A stretch of DNA of 31,131 nt from Nanobdellota archaeon (GCA_018812355.1 JAHJDQ010000161.1:1-31131), one strand, 5' to 3'; shown: positions 1 to 9,623, counted from the first letter of the stretch. Program-made: numbers and translations. Notes: generated from the sequence alone by a model not told the origin.

Positions 1-90
1 AACTAATTCTAAAGCTAGCTTAAACTTGTTAATAAACTCCTTTTTGTAACCGTAAGAATCAGCCAGCCCTAAAAAAGTTAATTTATCCAT
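1..90 (-). CDS. Hypothetical protein, N-terminal fragment cut by the window edge
   Basis: Thirty codons read leftward from an ATG at 88-90 and run off the window. The visible protein starts MDKLTFLGLADSYGYKKEF and continues with a Lys/Leu-rich, probably helical segment. There is no signal peptide and no motif I recognise. A minus-strand TATA-like element (111-120) lies about 25 bases upstream of the ATG and there is no clear ribosome binding site, which suggests a leaderless transcript. It lies downstream of the enolase operon but appears to have its own promoter. Function unknown. Confidence 0.5.
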   Translation of the reverse strand, partial: MDKLTFLGLADSYGYKKEFINKFKLALELV

Positions 91-110
91 AAAAAGTGAA
101 ATGTTATCCT

Positions 111-120
111 GTTTTAAAAA
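111..120 (-). promoter_or_regulatory. TATA box for the partial gene at 1-90
   Basis: On the minus strand this reads TTTTTAAAAC and is centred about 25 nt before the ATG at 90. That is the distance expected when an archaeal transcript starts at or next to the start codon. Assigned by position and composition only. Confidence 0.35.
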
Positions 121-224
121 GATTTAGGGTTAAAGTTCTCATAATTTATTTTCTAAATCTTAAGATTATATTAATTAAAAATGATAATCCAATAATAATT
201 AAGACTGAAAATTCATAATCATAC

Positions 225-323
225 TTAATTAAGGTACTGTAAATAGAATCCTGTAGCTACGATGATGAGCATTAAAGTAATCATTGTTAAAACAACGTAT
301 AATATAATTGTATTTCGATCCAT
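225..323 (-). CDS. 32-aa single-pass membrane microprotein downstream of enolase
   Basis: This short ORF follows the enolase stop by 4 nt. It encodes a polar N-terminus (MDRNT), one hydrophobic helix of about 22 residues and the tail YLQYLN. The ribosome binding site AGAGGTGA lies 5 nt before the ATG and contains the enolase TGA stop, so translation of the two genes is probably coupled. The strong site and tight packing argue that it is a real gene despite its size. It is likely the last gene of the operon that starts at 11615. Its orientation and partner are unknown. It resembles no family I can name. Confidence 0.6.
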   Translation of the reverse strand: MDRNTIILYVVLTMITLMLIIVATGFYLQYLN

Positions 324-327
324 TTTT

Positions 328-1548
328 TCACCTCTTTGTTAAGATCTCTTCTATTCTGAGCAAACGATTGTACTTTAAATTGCGTTCTCTGGCCGGAGCG
401 CCGGCTTTGATTAAATTAGTGCCTAATCCTACGGCTAAATCGGCGATAAAAGTGTCTTCTGTTTCTCCGCTTCTGTGTGAGACCATCACCTGCCAGTTAT
501 TTTTGTAGGCTAATTGGGCTGCGGCAATTGCTTCGGTTAACGTTCCGATTTGGTTGACTTTTAATAAAAGACAATTACAACTGTTTTCAGCAATCGCTTG
601 ATGGATTCTAGTGATGTTTGTTACGGTTAAATCATCACCAACAATTTGAATCTTAGTTTGTTGTTTTAGTTTAGCAAAACTTTGGAAATCATCCTGATGA
701 AACGGGTCTTCGATTGAAATAATCGGATATTTTTTAATTAATTTAAGATAATATTTAAGAAGTTTTTCTTTGGTTAGTTTTTTTCCATCAATTTTGTATT
801 TGTTATTATTGTAAAATTCAGAAGCAGCACAGTCTAAGGCAAGATCAACTTTTCTGGAGTGGCCGGATTTAGCGATGGCTAGTTGAATTAAAGCAAGGGC
901 TTGTTCTGTATTTTTGAGATTAGGAGCAAAGCCACCTTCATCACCAACAGTAGTGTTATGGTATTTTTGGTTTATTATTTTTTTTAATGTATGATAAACT
1001 TCACTACCGATTCTTAAGTTTTCTTTGAATGATTTTGTATTGGGCACGATCATGAATTCTTGGATTGCTAGTTTATTCTGCGCATGTTTGCCTCCGTTAA
1101 GAATATTAAAGAATGGTCTAGGGAGAGATTTCTTTCTTTTGATAAATTGGTTAAGGTATTGGTATAAATGGAGATTTTTTTCTTTGGCGGCTGCTTTGGC
1201 TACTGCTAGTGAAACGGCTAAAGTTGCATTAGCTCCTAACTTTGATTTGTTATCAGTGTTGTCTAAATTAATCATTAGTTGATCAATTTCTTTTTGTTTG
1301 TAAATGTTAATCTTTTTTATTTTTGGAAAGATTATTTTTTTTATATTCTTTATTGCTTTCTGAACACCTTGGCCATGGTATCTTTTTTGATGGTCTCTTA
1401 ATTCTAACGCTTCATGCTTGCCAGTACTTGCTCCACTAGGAACGGAAGCGGTGACAGTGTGTTTTTTAGTGCTTAGTTCTACTTCAACTGTCGGATTACC
1501 TCGACTGTCAAGAATTTCTCTGGCGGTGATTTTTTTTATGTGTGGCAT
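328..1548 (-). CDS. eno: Enolase (2-phosphoglycerate dehydratase)
   Basis: Cytosolic glycolytic/gluconeogenic enzyme interconverting 2-phosphoglycerate and phosphoenolpyruvate. At 406 aa it is slightly shorter than the usual 415-430. Visible hallmarks are the N-terminal ILDSRGNPTVE, the mobile loop SGASTG, the general acid/base Glu204 in GDEGGF, metal ligands Asp239, Glu280 (IEDPF) and Asp305 (GDD), catalytic Lys330 (LLLKVNQIGT) and the C-terminal SHRSGETED plus KAGAPARERNLKYN. All key residues are present, so it should be active. The ATG lies 2 nt after the stop of the upstream surface-hydrolase gene, so it appears to be translated from the surface-protein operon mRNA, which is an unusual context. 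No separate promoter is obvious. Confidence 0.97.
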   Translation of the reverse strand: MPHIKKITAREILDSRGNPTVEVELSTKKHTVTASVPSGASTGKHEALELRDHQKRYHGQGVQKAIKNIKKIIFPKIKKINIYKQKEIDQLMINLDNTDNKSKLGANATLAVSLAVAKAAAKEKNLHLYQYLNQFIKRKKSLPRPFFNILNGGKHAQNKLAIQEFMIVPNTKSFKENLRIGSEVYHTLKKIINQKYHNTTVGDEGGFAPNLKNTEQALALIQLAIAKSGHSRKVDLALDCAASEFYNNNKYKIDGKKLTKEKLLKYYLKLIKKYPIISIEDPFHQDDFQSFAKLKQQTKIQIVGDDLTVTNITRIHQAIAENSCNCLLLKVNQIGTLTEAIAAAQLAYKNNWQVMVSHRSGETEDTFIADLAVGLGTNLIKAGAPARERNLKYNRLLRIEEILTKR

Positions 1549-1550
1549 TT

Positions 1551-3470
1551 TTATGTAAAAGTTTCTTCAATTGGAGTATTAGGTAAATTGAGGTAACTGT
1601 AACCGTCAGCATTAACGTTGGGCATAAAATATTCATCCATCCGGCTAGTATAACTGTTACCCTCATAAGCATAAACATGAATATCTTCCCCAGCCACATC
1701 GACAACAATGAAAGAATTTTCTTGTTGATTTTGAGCACCAGCGGGAAGTGCTCTTGCTTCCACGACCGCACCAACAAAAATGTTATTAAGATTATTTTTA
1801 ACTCCTTTAAAATAAACGTGTTGATGGGCATTGAACCAATAAAGGTTATCTGTATAACCATCAATGATTTGCATGATTTCTCTACTAGAACCAATAGAAG
1901 TTTCAGGATGACTATCAGCATTGGATAAGGGATACAAAGGGACATGGGAGAAAATAAAGAAATAATCTGCATTAAGATTGCGATTGAAATCATCCCTGAA
2001 CCATTCCAACATCTCACTGTTAACATTGTCAGATCCGTCTAAGATTATGAAATGGTAATCATTTCTACCTTTTTCGATGTCAAAAGAATAATAAAATGGA
2101 TAATTATTAATACTATAATCAAAAGGAGAATGTTCTGTCCAAAACTGTTGGTAAGCAGTTTCCATGTTTTGGCGATTACCACTACTTCCAATGTCATGAT
2201 TTCCGGGAGAAGGATAAATATTAGTTGAGATATGATCAACAAAAGAAGATTCAAAACCGTTCCACATCTCATCTAAAGTTCCAGGATCACTTGAGCTAGG
2301 ATTCCCGCTAGCAATCATGTCGCCATTGAGAACAACTAAATCTGGATTAATGGAATCAATGGCACGAGCAGCATTAGGAACAGAACGGCTATACTCATGG
2401 TCGCCATAACTAGGATTAAGATCAGAAGCGACAACGAAACGGAGACGTTCTCCCTCACGGACAGTAAGCGAACCCGATGAAGTTCCGCTACTGCTGCTAA
2501 AACTTAAATAATTTGGTTCTCCTCGATAATGACGTGAGGAACAGTCTCTTGAGGAAGTGCCATCAGAGAAATGAGCCGCACATTGACCGGGACTTGAAGA
2601 TATATCTGATTGTACTTGAACGGGATCATAACCGTCAAGATTCCAATTAGGAACACAAACCCAATTTCCATTATCTAATTGTAAAGGTTGTTTTCTACCA
2701 TCACATTGTGGCCTAGTAGAAGTTCGTGGGTTTAAACTACATCGGTGGGCAAAATGAATCCTTGCCCCAATTTCAAGAGCCCCTTGGTGCTCTTCCCCAA
2801 CACAAGCGAGAAATCTTAAAGCTGAGAGAACACATCCCCTTCTTGATGAAGCATCCATTCCGGGAGTAGCAGGTATTGTTGTTGCAAAATTAGCATTCCA
2901 CCCATCTGAAGCAACAACGTCTTTAATTGTATTACCATATTCACTAGAGTGAACTCGATTAATCACTACTTGAGCAATGGCTCCTCTTTCTTTATTCCAA
3001 CCAGTACCACAACTTCTTTCTTGAGCAAGAATTCTTGTCAAATAATCAACATCTTCAACATAATCAGAACCAAAATTTTCTCTGACAAAAGTTCTGATCC
3101 CATCGGGAGAAGCAGTTCTTAAATTATTAATACTTTCAAGATCGATTGTTCCGGTTGTTTCAATTGCTCCAGTCGGGTCTGGATCATAAAAAAGCCATTC
3201 TTGCTGTTGAGGATACCAGACTTCATCGAGATGACTGCTGCCGGAAGAATCAGCAAATCTTAACCAGACCTCGTCAATCTCGAGACATTTAGAAGAACTA
3301 CTACAAGAAAAAGAGACTTCTCCCAAATCAATGGGAGTGGTGGTGATAGCAGCGGAAGGAGAACCACGAACTACATCTTTAGCAACTACTAAAGATAATG
3401 TCAAGAGGATAAAAATAATAGTAACTAGAAGAAACAAGTACTTTTTTGTATTAAAATTAATAATCTTCAT
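1551..3470 (-). CDS. Exported two-domain protein: SleB-like hydrolase domain plus calcineurin-like metallophosphoesterase
   Basis: A 639-aa protein with an N-terminal signal peptide or anchor (hydrophobic residues 11-30). Residues about 140-250 resemble the SleB/cell-wall-hydrolase fold: AQERSCGTGW carries the candidate catalytic Glu, followed by AIAQVVINRVHS and GARIHFAH. Residues about 340-600 are a metallophosphoesterase: SDLNP near 350, NGDM near 382-385, GNHD at 423-426, SHVP at 508-511 and AHQH at 548-551. The first motif has Asn where the canonical DxH has His. Many cysteines fit an extracellular location. The gene overlaps the upstream pilin-like gene by 14 nt and precedes eno by 2 nt. 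The SleB assignment rests on local pattern only and is less certain than the phosphoesterase. The substrate is unknown; this group is not known to make murein. Confidence 0.75.
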   Translation of the reverse strand: MKIINFNTKKYLFLLVTIIFILLTLSLVVAKDVVRGSPSAAITTTPIDLGEVSFSCSSSSKCLEIDEVWLRFADSSGSSHLDEVWYPQQQEWLFYDPDPTGAIETTGTIDLESINNLRTASPDGIRTFVRENFGSDYVEDVDYLTRILAQERSCGTGWNKERGAIAQVVINRVHSSEYGNTIKDVVASDGWNANFATTIPATPGMDASSRRGCVLSALRFLACVGEEHQGALEIGARIHFAHRCSLNPRTSTRPQCDGRKQPLQLDNGNWVCVPNWNLDGYDPVQVQSDISSSPGQCAAHFSDGTSSRDCSSRHYRGEPNYLSFSSSSGTSSGSLTVREGERLRFVVASDLNPSYGDHEYSRSVPNAARAIDSINPDLVVLNGDMIASGNPSSSDPGTLDEMWNGFESSFVDHISTNIYPSPGNHDIGSSGNRQNMETAYQQFWTEHSPFDYSINNYPFYYSFDIEKGRNDYHFIILDGSDNVNSEMLEWFRDDFNRNLNADYFFIFSHVPLYPLSNADSHPETSIGSSREIMQIIDGYTDNLYWFNAHQHVYFKGVKNNLNNIFVGAVVEARALPAGAQNQQENSFIVVDVAGEDIHVYAYEGNSYTSRMDEYFMPNVNADGYSYLNLPNTPIEETFT

Positions 3471-4020
3471 CTTCCATCAAAAAATGTTTTGTTAAAGTAA
3501 TCTTTTTTCCTATAGAGGGATTTTCTAAAAATAATTCAAAAGTATATTCACCAGTTTCTTCCTCAGGACCGATAATAAAAAAATCTTTAAAATTAATTTC
3601 TTCTTTATTTTTATTGCTAGGTAAATTAAAATAAAAATTTTCTTCCTCATTAACATCAAGAAGAATTTTTCCACTAGGACTGAGCAAACGATAATTTTCA
3701 ATCAAAAAGATTTCATTATTGGAAGAACTACTCTCAACAACAAACCTAAAATAAACACTATCTCCTAAATAAAATAAATCTCCCGGTCGAACACAATCAT
3801 AATTCTCATCAACATAACCACAAAAATCAAACTGTTTTAAAACTAAAGTACCACTTCTGCCAATAGGAAGAAATTCTGTATTAAGAACACTGATTTCTGC
3901 ACCACTATCTTTAGTTTTGATCACACCAGATTTAACTAAAAATAATATTGTTGCACTGATCAGTACTGCAAGAACTAAAAAAATCATGATTTCAATGATA
4001 ACTTTTCCTTGTTTGTTCAT
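3457..4020 (-). CDS. Membrane-anchored, pilin-like surface protein
   Basis: A 187-aa protein starting MNKQGKVIIEIMIFLVLAV, a short polar head followed directly by a hydrophobic helix of about 22 residues. This matches the class III (prepilin-like) signal pattern seen in other proteins of the window. The rest (residues about 40-187) looks like a beta-rich extracellular domain with two cysteines (CGY and DCV, about 10 residues apart) that could form a disulfide. No catalytic motif is visible. It starts 7 nt after the 1856-aa gene ends, and its last codons overlap the SleB/phosphoesterase start, so these genes are co-translated. I infer a minor subunit or anchor of the same surface complex. Exact family not recognised. 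Confidence 0.65.
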   Translation of the reverse strand: MNKQGKVIIEIMIFLVLAVLISATILFLVKSGVIKTKDSGAEISVLNTEFLPIGRSGTLVLKQFDFCGYVDENYDCVRPGDLFYLGDSVYFRFVVESSSSNNEIFLIENYRLLSPSGKILLDVNEEENFYFNLPSNKNKEEINFKDFFIIGPEEETGEYTFELFLENPSIGKKITLTKHFLMEDEDY

Positions 4021-4027
4021 TATTTAA

Positions 4028-7000
4028 TCAATCTCCACTCTCTTCATTTTCTCCACATTGAGCAGGTACAACGTAATCCTCATCAACCTCTCCCATTTCC
4101 TGAGCAACTTCACATAAATACTGCTCAATTTTCTGATATTCTCCCGTAATAGTGACGGAAGTAGGATAAGGATCGACTTGTTCATCATGGAACATTCTTT
4201 CGAAGAACAATCTTAACAAACTACTGATTTCGCTGCGCTTTCTTTCGATTCCGCCGTCCATAATATAACTAGCAATCCAGTAATAGACGGCCTCGGCATC
4301 ATTAAGAGTAGCTTCCCGACGAGCAGTAACCGCTTGCGCCCGGCCCATGACCAGATCATAATCTCCTCTCATAAAGTCTTCATGCATTTCACTAGCGAGA
4401 GCAACTTCAATCGCTTCGGCTTGTACTCTGACTCTTTGCGGATGATGATTTTTACCAACCTGCGTTGCCGGAACTAAAGTGTCCGTACCGTAACAGCCAG
4501 TCGCGCCAGGTTGTAATAATTGAACTTCCAGATTAAGATAATTCTCACCTTCAGAAGAGTAAACTCTGCCAACATCAGTCCGGTAAGCACACTCCCCATT
4601 ATTACGGCCAAGGTTATCTAGTTTTAAATTAAACCTAAATCCCTCAAATTCTAACACCGCTTCATTAATTTGTTCTAATGTTAATTCACGTTGATTAATT
4701 TCATCATTAACTAAATAACCATCTTCAATATCGTAAGGTTGTTCAGCCGTAACTTCTCCCCTCTCTACTTGAATAGTATATTTATCATTGTCTTGATAAT
4801 TATATTCAAACTCAACCCGTTGATCATTTTCTACATCTTCTCGGTCCGGTCGAGGGCTAAGAACTTGCCGATCACATCTTACATCATTACCAGTGTTTGT
4901 AAGTGTGGCAATGCCGCCGCCGCCGAGCATCACTTCATCAACAGTTCCTAAGGAAAACGGTCGAGAGTAAGGGCCGATTAAGCTTTCCTGTAAGGGTAAG
5001 ATTTTATCACCGACTTGATTACGGGTTTCACTAATTTTTAAACAGGCCGAATCTTCGCCTAAATTAAGATAAGTTTTGATAATCACTTCATCACCCGTAA
5101 TAAAAAGATTAGGCGTGCTCTCACAATCAACCCACTCGTCATTACGTTTATCATAACAGCGCACGAAAGGTGGTTCAATGTAAGACTGGCCGCTTTCAAA
5201 AAGGGTGCGTAATTCTGGACAAATAAATCGGCCACTGCCGCCGTCAACGTAACATTGGATAAAACCAGGACTTTCAATATGACTAATTGGGAAATAGTAT
5301 TTAGCACCGTTACTTGTTTGAAATCCTTCATCGAAACATTCCTGCGGATCCTCTCCTTGTTCTAAAAATAAGTCAACGACAACATGATCATAACGATAAT
5401 TCGAGGAAACCCTTAACGGCGACTCAATCGGGAAATCGTACATTTGTAATCTAGTAATCTCGCCGAACCTTCTTCCACCAGGAACTTGGTATGATCTTTC
5501 TCCAGCGAAAGTACTCGCTTCTACTTCATCAATCTGTAAACAGTCACAACCCTGACCGTCACAAGATTGATCAATTCCAGGATTACCTAAATCTTCAATA
5601 CCAACACATTTTAAATTAATGTTATACCCTCTAATTTTACAACCAGGCATAATCATTCCACCCAAGTTATAGCTGTAAGTGGCGGTTCCTCTACTGGGAT
5701 CATAAGTGGTTAGTTCTCGGTTAGCGGTCGTGAAATAAATAGAGGATTTTATCGGTACGGAGTAAGCTGCTTCGGTAATTAAGTCAAGATCTAAAATGGG
5801 TACGTCATAACCAAAGAAGCCGAGACACATTGACTGAGCTAAACCTTCTGACTGAGCACCAAAATAATCTTCGGCGGAAGCGCCGTAATCTTCCCTAATT
5901 TCTTGTTGGGAAGAGGAAATAGTATCGGGAATGGCTTGGCGGAAAGCGTCCCAACCGGCTTCAATTCCGGTTACTTCTTCTTCCTCTCCAGCATCAGCAT
6001 AAACTGAAGGTGAACAATCATTTAAAATTGCCGAAAGGCCGCGATAAATTAAACCACAAACATGTTGGGTAAAGAAAGCTTTACACATGCCCGCATCATG
6101 TAATTCATCAGTCTTCGCTTCAATAATACAGTTTCTCAGTCCAACGAGAAAACTTTGTAGCATTGTTAAGTGGGCATTAATTTTAGGTAGACATAAAGTC
6201 TGGAAAGCTCCCCAGGTTTCTCCCGGATCGACTGTAGTAGAAGTCATATCAGTCATTTCACTTCTAAAATTATCAAAACCATAATCTAAACCGAAAGCAG
6301 CGGTAAAGTCCCTGCCACCATAATAACGCCATTTTGGATAACACGTTCCGGCATCGCCGCCTTGACAAGTTTGAGTTTCTCCGCCTGTCTCTTTAAATAT
6401 TTTATCTTGACGATAGATCCATGGTTCGGAAAAATCTTCTTCTGCTTTCAAAGCTTCTCTGGGCATCTGATTAGTGTCAGTAGCACCTCGACCATACTGT
6501 TCCAAATCTTCCTCTTCACAAACACATTGGTATAATTGTTCTGTGTTTGTATCAATGAAACAATCTCGAGTATAACCAACAGCAATTTGTCCTTCGCGCA
6601 TTGGCTGATCACGAACGTTAAGTAAATTAACATCCCTTCCGTCTATCTCTTCACGATAACAAGGTCCATTGCCAGAAGATTTACTGTCTCCAACTACTGC
6701 TCCGGTGATTATTTCTCCGGGAGTGGCTACATTTCCGGTACAAGCTTCTTCCAAAGGACGATTACCAATATAACTATACGGTTGACTGATTTCGCCAGTA
6801 ATAATCTCACAACGCTGAGCAAAATTATTTTCTTCTTTACAATTATAAAGATATTCATTATCATCAGGAAGTCTAACATTAAAACCTCTTCCTGCACAAT
6901 CAGCTAATGTTGTACTTGATGAGGTAACTTCTGGTGGATTATCAACATCTATGCCATCTGTAACTGCCTGGAAGCCATCACGTTGCCTGCATTTACTAGC

Positions 7001-9598
7001 ACAATTTCTTGCCTCAGCAACACAATAATCTTCTGAACCTTCCGGTTTGTAAGCATAAAGAATTGGTGGCAAGATTCCTCCTACATCACCAAAGTCTTGC
7101 AAAGGTGATAAACGATAAACACCGCGATCAGTGAATTCAGGATCGTTATCAGAAATTCTTAGACCATAACGGTAGCCTTCATAAAGATAACATTCGTTAG
7201 GAATATCGCCACTCATAATACTTTCACCTAAAGCAGCGTTCTCTTCGAGATCTTCTCGACAGTTTTCAATTTTTCTTAATTGAACACAATTACTCGTTGC
7301 TGCACACATATCTTGACTAACCTGCACTGCTCGCACATCTTCATATTCAGCTTCTGCAGTCCAACCAGCCGGAACTTCTCGACAGAAAAAACGGTCACAA
7401 GTAAACTTATAGAGTTTATCAAGCGTTGATTCAAAACTCCACGCTCCGGCCGTACCTGGACATTTTTCGGATAAAGAATTTAATTCAGATGGTAATCTAG
7501 AATTAGGACGGCCTCTTAATTCACTCCAGTCTTCAATCGTACTATCTAAAAAAAGATTGTCTTGATCATCAACAGAAGGACAACCATCTTCACCAACACT
7601 GGTAATCGCTTCCAAATAAGACTGAAAGTTACGGTACAGTTTAGCAATAAACTTAACGAACATGGAAATACCACAACTTACTCCGGCAACGATCATTGCC
7701 GTTTCCAAAATCGGTTTAATATCTTCAATCGCTTGAATCGTCCAATTTAAAGCAGCTACTCCCTGGTCAGCTAAAAAATCTGGAACAAGGTCAGAACTGT
7801 CGATAGGGATATCAACAAAATAACCTAAGTCATAACAAGAAGCTTGAATTTTTCTCTCACCCATACCACCATCAGGTTCTCTCTCTCGATAAGAAACTAA
7901 AATTTTAAGAGGAATTTTTAACTGCCGTTTCTGAAAATCATCCCAGAAGTCATCTTCAGTATCTAAAAAATCATCCGCTCGCTGTAAGTTTCCAGTAACA
8001 TAAAAAACTGAATTATCACTATTACCGTGCGGAACTAAGCGTGATAATAACTGACAGCCCAACTTATAATCGTCTTCTTCTGTATTCTGTCGGGTGCAGG
8101 CTTTCTCAAAATCTACCCGCATAATTTCATAAGGTTCCTCAACTTGACCATCAGCATTAGTTACGGCAACCTGGCCACCTTTATACTCCACTTGAAAAAC
8201 AGCGCCGATTGTTTCACGGCCTTCTTCAATTAACTGCGGATCTAAACGGAACGGCTGCGGCGGGAAGTCAGGATGAGGAGCAATATCAAAAGCAAAATTT
8301 CCAGAGTAACAAGTATTGACATGGACAGTCTCTTCATCATAGCCAGTTTTTCCCGTACTGTCTTCAGCAATGACATAAATGTTGTAAGTTTTTTGTTGTT
8401 CTTCACCGTAATCTTCGAGACTAGGAACTAAGACATCTTCTAAGCCAGAAGGAACTTCTCGAGGCGCTAATTCTTCTAAACTAGAAAAGATCGGCGGAGG
8501 AAAGCTAATTTCAGTAAACTTAAACTTACCTTCTGAATCAGCAGTAGTTTTTTCCTGAGCGCGATCAAATTTAGCATTATAGTCGTCAACTCGGGGTTGA
8601 TAGATGTAAAGATAAACCGTAGCCCCAGGCTCGGTTTCTCCAGTAATATCAGTTTCTGCTCTTCCCTCATAATATTCTCTTCCTTTAGATAATTCAATCT
8701 GGACTTGCGGCGGCCGTGTATCAGAAATAACTGTAAACTCTTCTCTCGTTTCCCAACCGGCTTCATCCTGAGCAATAATTTCAATTTTGTTTTCGCCTTC
8801 TTCTAAACTAACTTCTTCATCAATTACTGTACCAGTTAATTGTGCAATAGAACGGTTATTAACCAGAATTTCAATGGAACTATTCTCGGAAACTGTGCCT
8901 TTAATCGGAATTCTATTTTCTCCAGTTAAACTAGGTATCGGCTCTAAAGTTAATTCTGGTCTACTGGCATCGGTAAAAATTGTTCCTTCTAAAAAAGCAA
9001 TATTTCCTGCAGCATCTACTGCTTCGACTTTAACAAGATTTGTTGTATCAAGTTCTAAAAGTAGATTAGAGAAAGAAAAGATGGCAGTGGTAGAGTTCTC
9101 TTCCGCTTCAGCTACAGTTGAAGTTCTGAAAACATCATTAACATAAACATTAACAGTTGCTCCTGCTTCACTAGTACCAGTTAACTCCAAGCTATTACCA
9201 ACAACAGATGCGGGAAACTCAACCGTTAAACTAGGCGCTGTAGTATCAGGAGCTGGAGTAGTAAAAGAATAATAACTGCCACTATTATCATCGGTAAGAT
9301 CGCCACTTTCTACACCATAATAATAAGTACTTTCTGGATTAAGAGTGGTCAAAGAAATTTGATGGTCAGTTACTTGGGCAGCATCACCTAAACGTTGCAG
9401 ATTAGTTTGTTCTAAGCCGTAATTAACAAAACTGTCAGCTTGTTCGTCAGTTTCCCATTTAACAAGGGCAGAATTTTCGGTAAGATCTTCAACTCGGACA
9501 TTAGATATTTCTAAAGCACTAACCAAAGGTAAGTTGATAAAGAGCACTAGGACTAACAAAACAAAAACATTTCTCAACACTCCTTTTTTATTCATCAT
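4028..9598 (-). CDS. Giant exported surface protein with Fn3 and Ig-like repeats and a cysteine-rich body
   Basis: 1856 aa, the largest gene in the window. It begins MMNKKGVLRNVFVLLVLV, giving a KKG head, a hydrophobic helix and a likely cleavage after SALE near residue 29. Residues about 30-115 look like fibronectin type III (VKWETDEQADSFVNYG, then YYYGVESG and YSFTTP). Three Ig-like units follow to about residue 430, marked by the repeated phrases SEAGATVNVYVN, SENSSIEILVN and ETEPGATVYLYIY. A hydrophobic stretch lies near 630-655. The long remainder is rich in paired cysteines, suggesting disulfide-stabilised extracellular folds. It lies 25 nt downstream of the 663-aa gene and 7 nt upstream of the pilin-like gene. 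Likely an adhesin or major cell-surface component; no enzyme motif seen. Confidence 0.75.
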   Translation of the reverse strand: MMNKKGVLRNVFVLLVLVLFINLPLVSALEISNVRVEDLTENSALVKWETDEQADSFVNYGLEQTNLQRLGDAAQVTDHQISLTTLNPESTYYYGVESGDLTDDNSGSYYSFTTPAPDTTAPSLTVEFPASVVGNSLELTGTSEAGATVNVYVNDVFRTSTVAEAEENSTTAIFSFSNLLLELDTTNLVKVEAVDAAGNIAFLEGTIFTDASRPELTLEPIPSLTGENRIPIKGTVSENSSIEILVNNRSIAQLTGTVIDEEVSLEEGENKIEIIAQDEAGWETREEFTVISDTRPPQVQIELSKGREYYEGRAETDITGETEPGATVYLYIYQPRVDDYNAKFDRAQEKTTADSEGKFKFTEISFPPPIFSSLEELAPREVPSGLEDVLVPSLEDYGEEQQKTYNIYVIAEDSTGKTGYDEETVHVNTCYSGNFAFDIAPHPDFPPQPFRLDPQLIEEGRETIGAVFQVEYKGGQVAVTNADGQVEEPYEIMRVDFEKACTRQNTEEDDYKLGCQLLSRLVPHGNSDNSVFYVTGNLQRADDFLDTEDDFWDDFQKRQLKIPLKILVSYREREPDGGMGERKIQASCYDLGYFVDIPIDSSDLVPDFLADQGVAALNWTIQAIEDIKPILETAMIVAGVSCGISMFVKFIAKLYRNFQSYLEAITSVGEDGCPSVDDQDNLFLDSTIEDWSELRGRPNSRLPSELNSLSEKCPGTAGAWSFESTLDKLYKFTCDRFFCREVPAGWTAEAEYEDVRAVQVSQDMCAATSNCVQLRKIENCREDLEENAALGESIMSGDIPNECYLYEGYRYGLRISDNDPEFTDRGVYRLSPLQDFGDVGGILPPILYAYKPEGSEDYCVAEARNCASKCRQRDGFQAVTDGIDVDNPPEVTSSSTTLADCAGRGFNVRLPDDNEYLYNCKEENNFAQRCEIITGEISQPYSYIGNRPLEEACTGNVATPGEIITGAVVGDSKSSGNGPCYREEIDGRDVNLLNVRDQPMREGQIAVGYTRDCFIDTNTEQLYQCVCEEEDLEQYGRGATDTNQMPREALKAEEDFSEPWIYRQDKIFKETGGETQTCQGGDAGTCYPKWRYYGGRDFTAAFGLDYGFDNFRSEMTDMTSTTVDPGETWGAFQTLCLPKINAHLTMLQSFLVGLRNCIIEAKTDELHDAGMCKAFFTQHVCGLIYRGLSAILNDCSPSVYADAGEEEEVTGIEAGWDAFRQAIPDTISSSQQEIREDYGASAEDYFGAQSEGLAQSMCLGFFGYDVPILDLDLITEAAYSVPIKSSIYFTTANRELTTYDPSRGTATYSYNLGGMIMPGCKIRGYNINLKCVGIEDLGNPGIDQSCDGQGCDCLQIDEVEASTFAGERSYQVPGGRRFGEITRLQMYDFPIESPLRVSSNYRYDHVVVDLFLEQGEDPQECFDEGFQTSNGAKYYFPISHIESPGFIQCYVDGGSGRFICPELRTLFESGQSYIEPPFVRCYDKRNDEWVDCESTPNLFITGDEVIIKTYLNLGEDSACLKISETRNQVGDKILPLQESLIGPYSRPFSLGTVDEVMLGGGGIATLTNTGNDVRCDRQVLSPRPDREDVENDQRVEFEYNYQDNDKYTIQVERGEVTAEQPYDIEDGYLVNDEINQRELTLEQINEAVLEFEGFRFNLKLDNLGRNNGECAYRTDVGRVYSSEGENYLNLEVQLLQPGATGCYGTDTLVPATQVGKNHHPQRVRVQAEAIEVALASEMHEDFMRGDYDLVMGRAQAVTARREATLNDAEAVYYWIASYIMDGGIERKRSEISSLLRLFFERMFHDEQVDPYPTSVTITGEYQKIEQYLCEVAQEMGEVDEDYVVPAQCGENEESGD

Positions 9599-9623
9599 TC
9601 TTGTTTTTTATTTTTTTATTTTT

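Noticed and set aside
150..170. Palindrome AATCTTAAGATT downstream of the 32-aa microprotein
   Set aside because: A 12-bp AT-rich palindrome in a very AT-rich gap, without a T-run in the right place; not distinguishable from chance.
9599..9623. Repeated seven-base T-rich units between the two largest surface genes, as a possible terminator or slippage site
   Set aside because: The T-run is on the non-transcribed orientation; the mRNA is A-rich there, so it is not a terminator for the operon, and a 25-nt spacer of this kind is common in AT-rich DNA.
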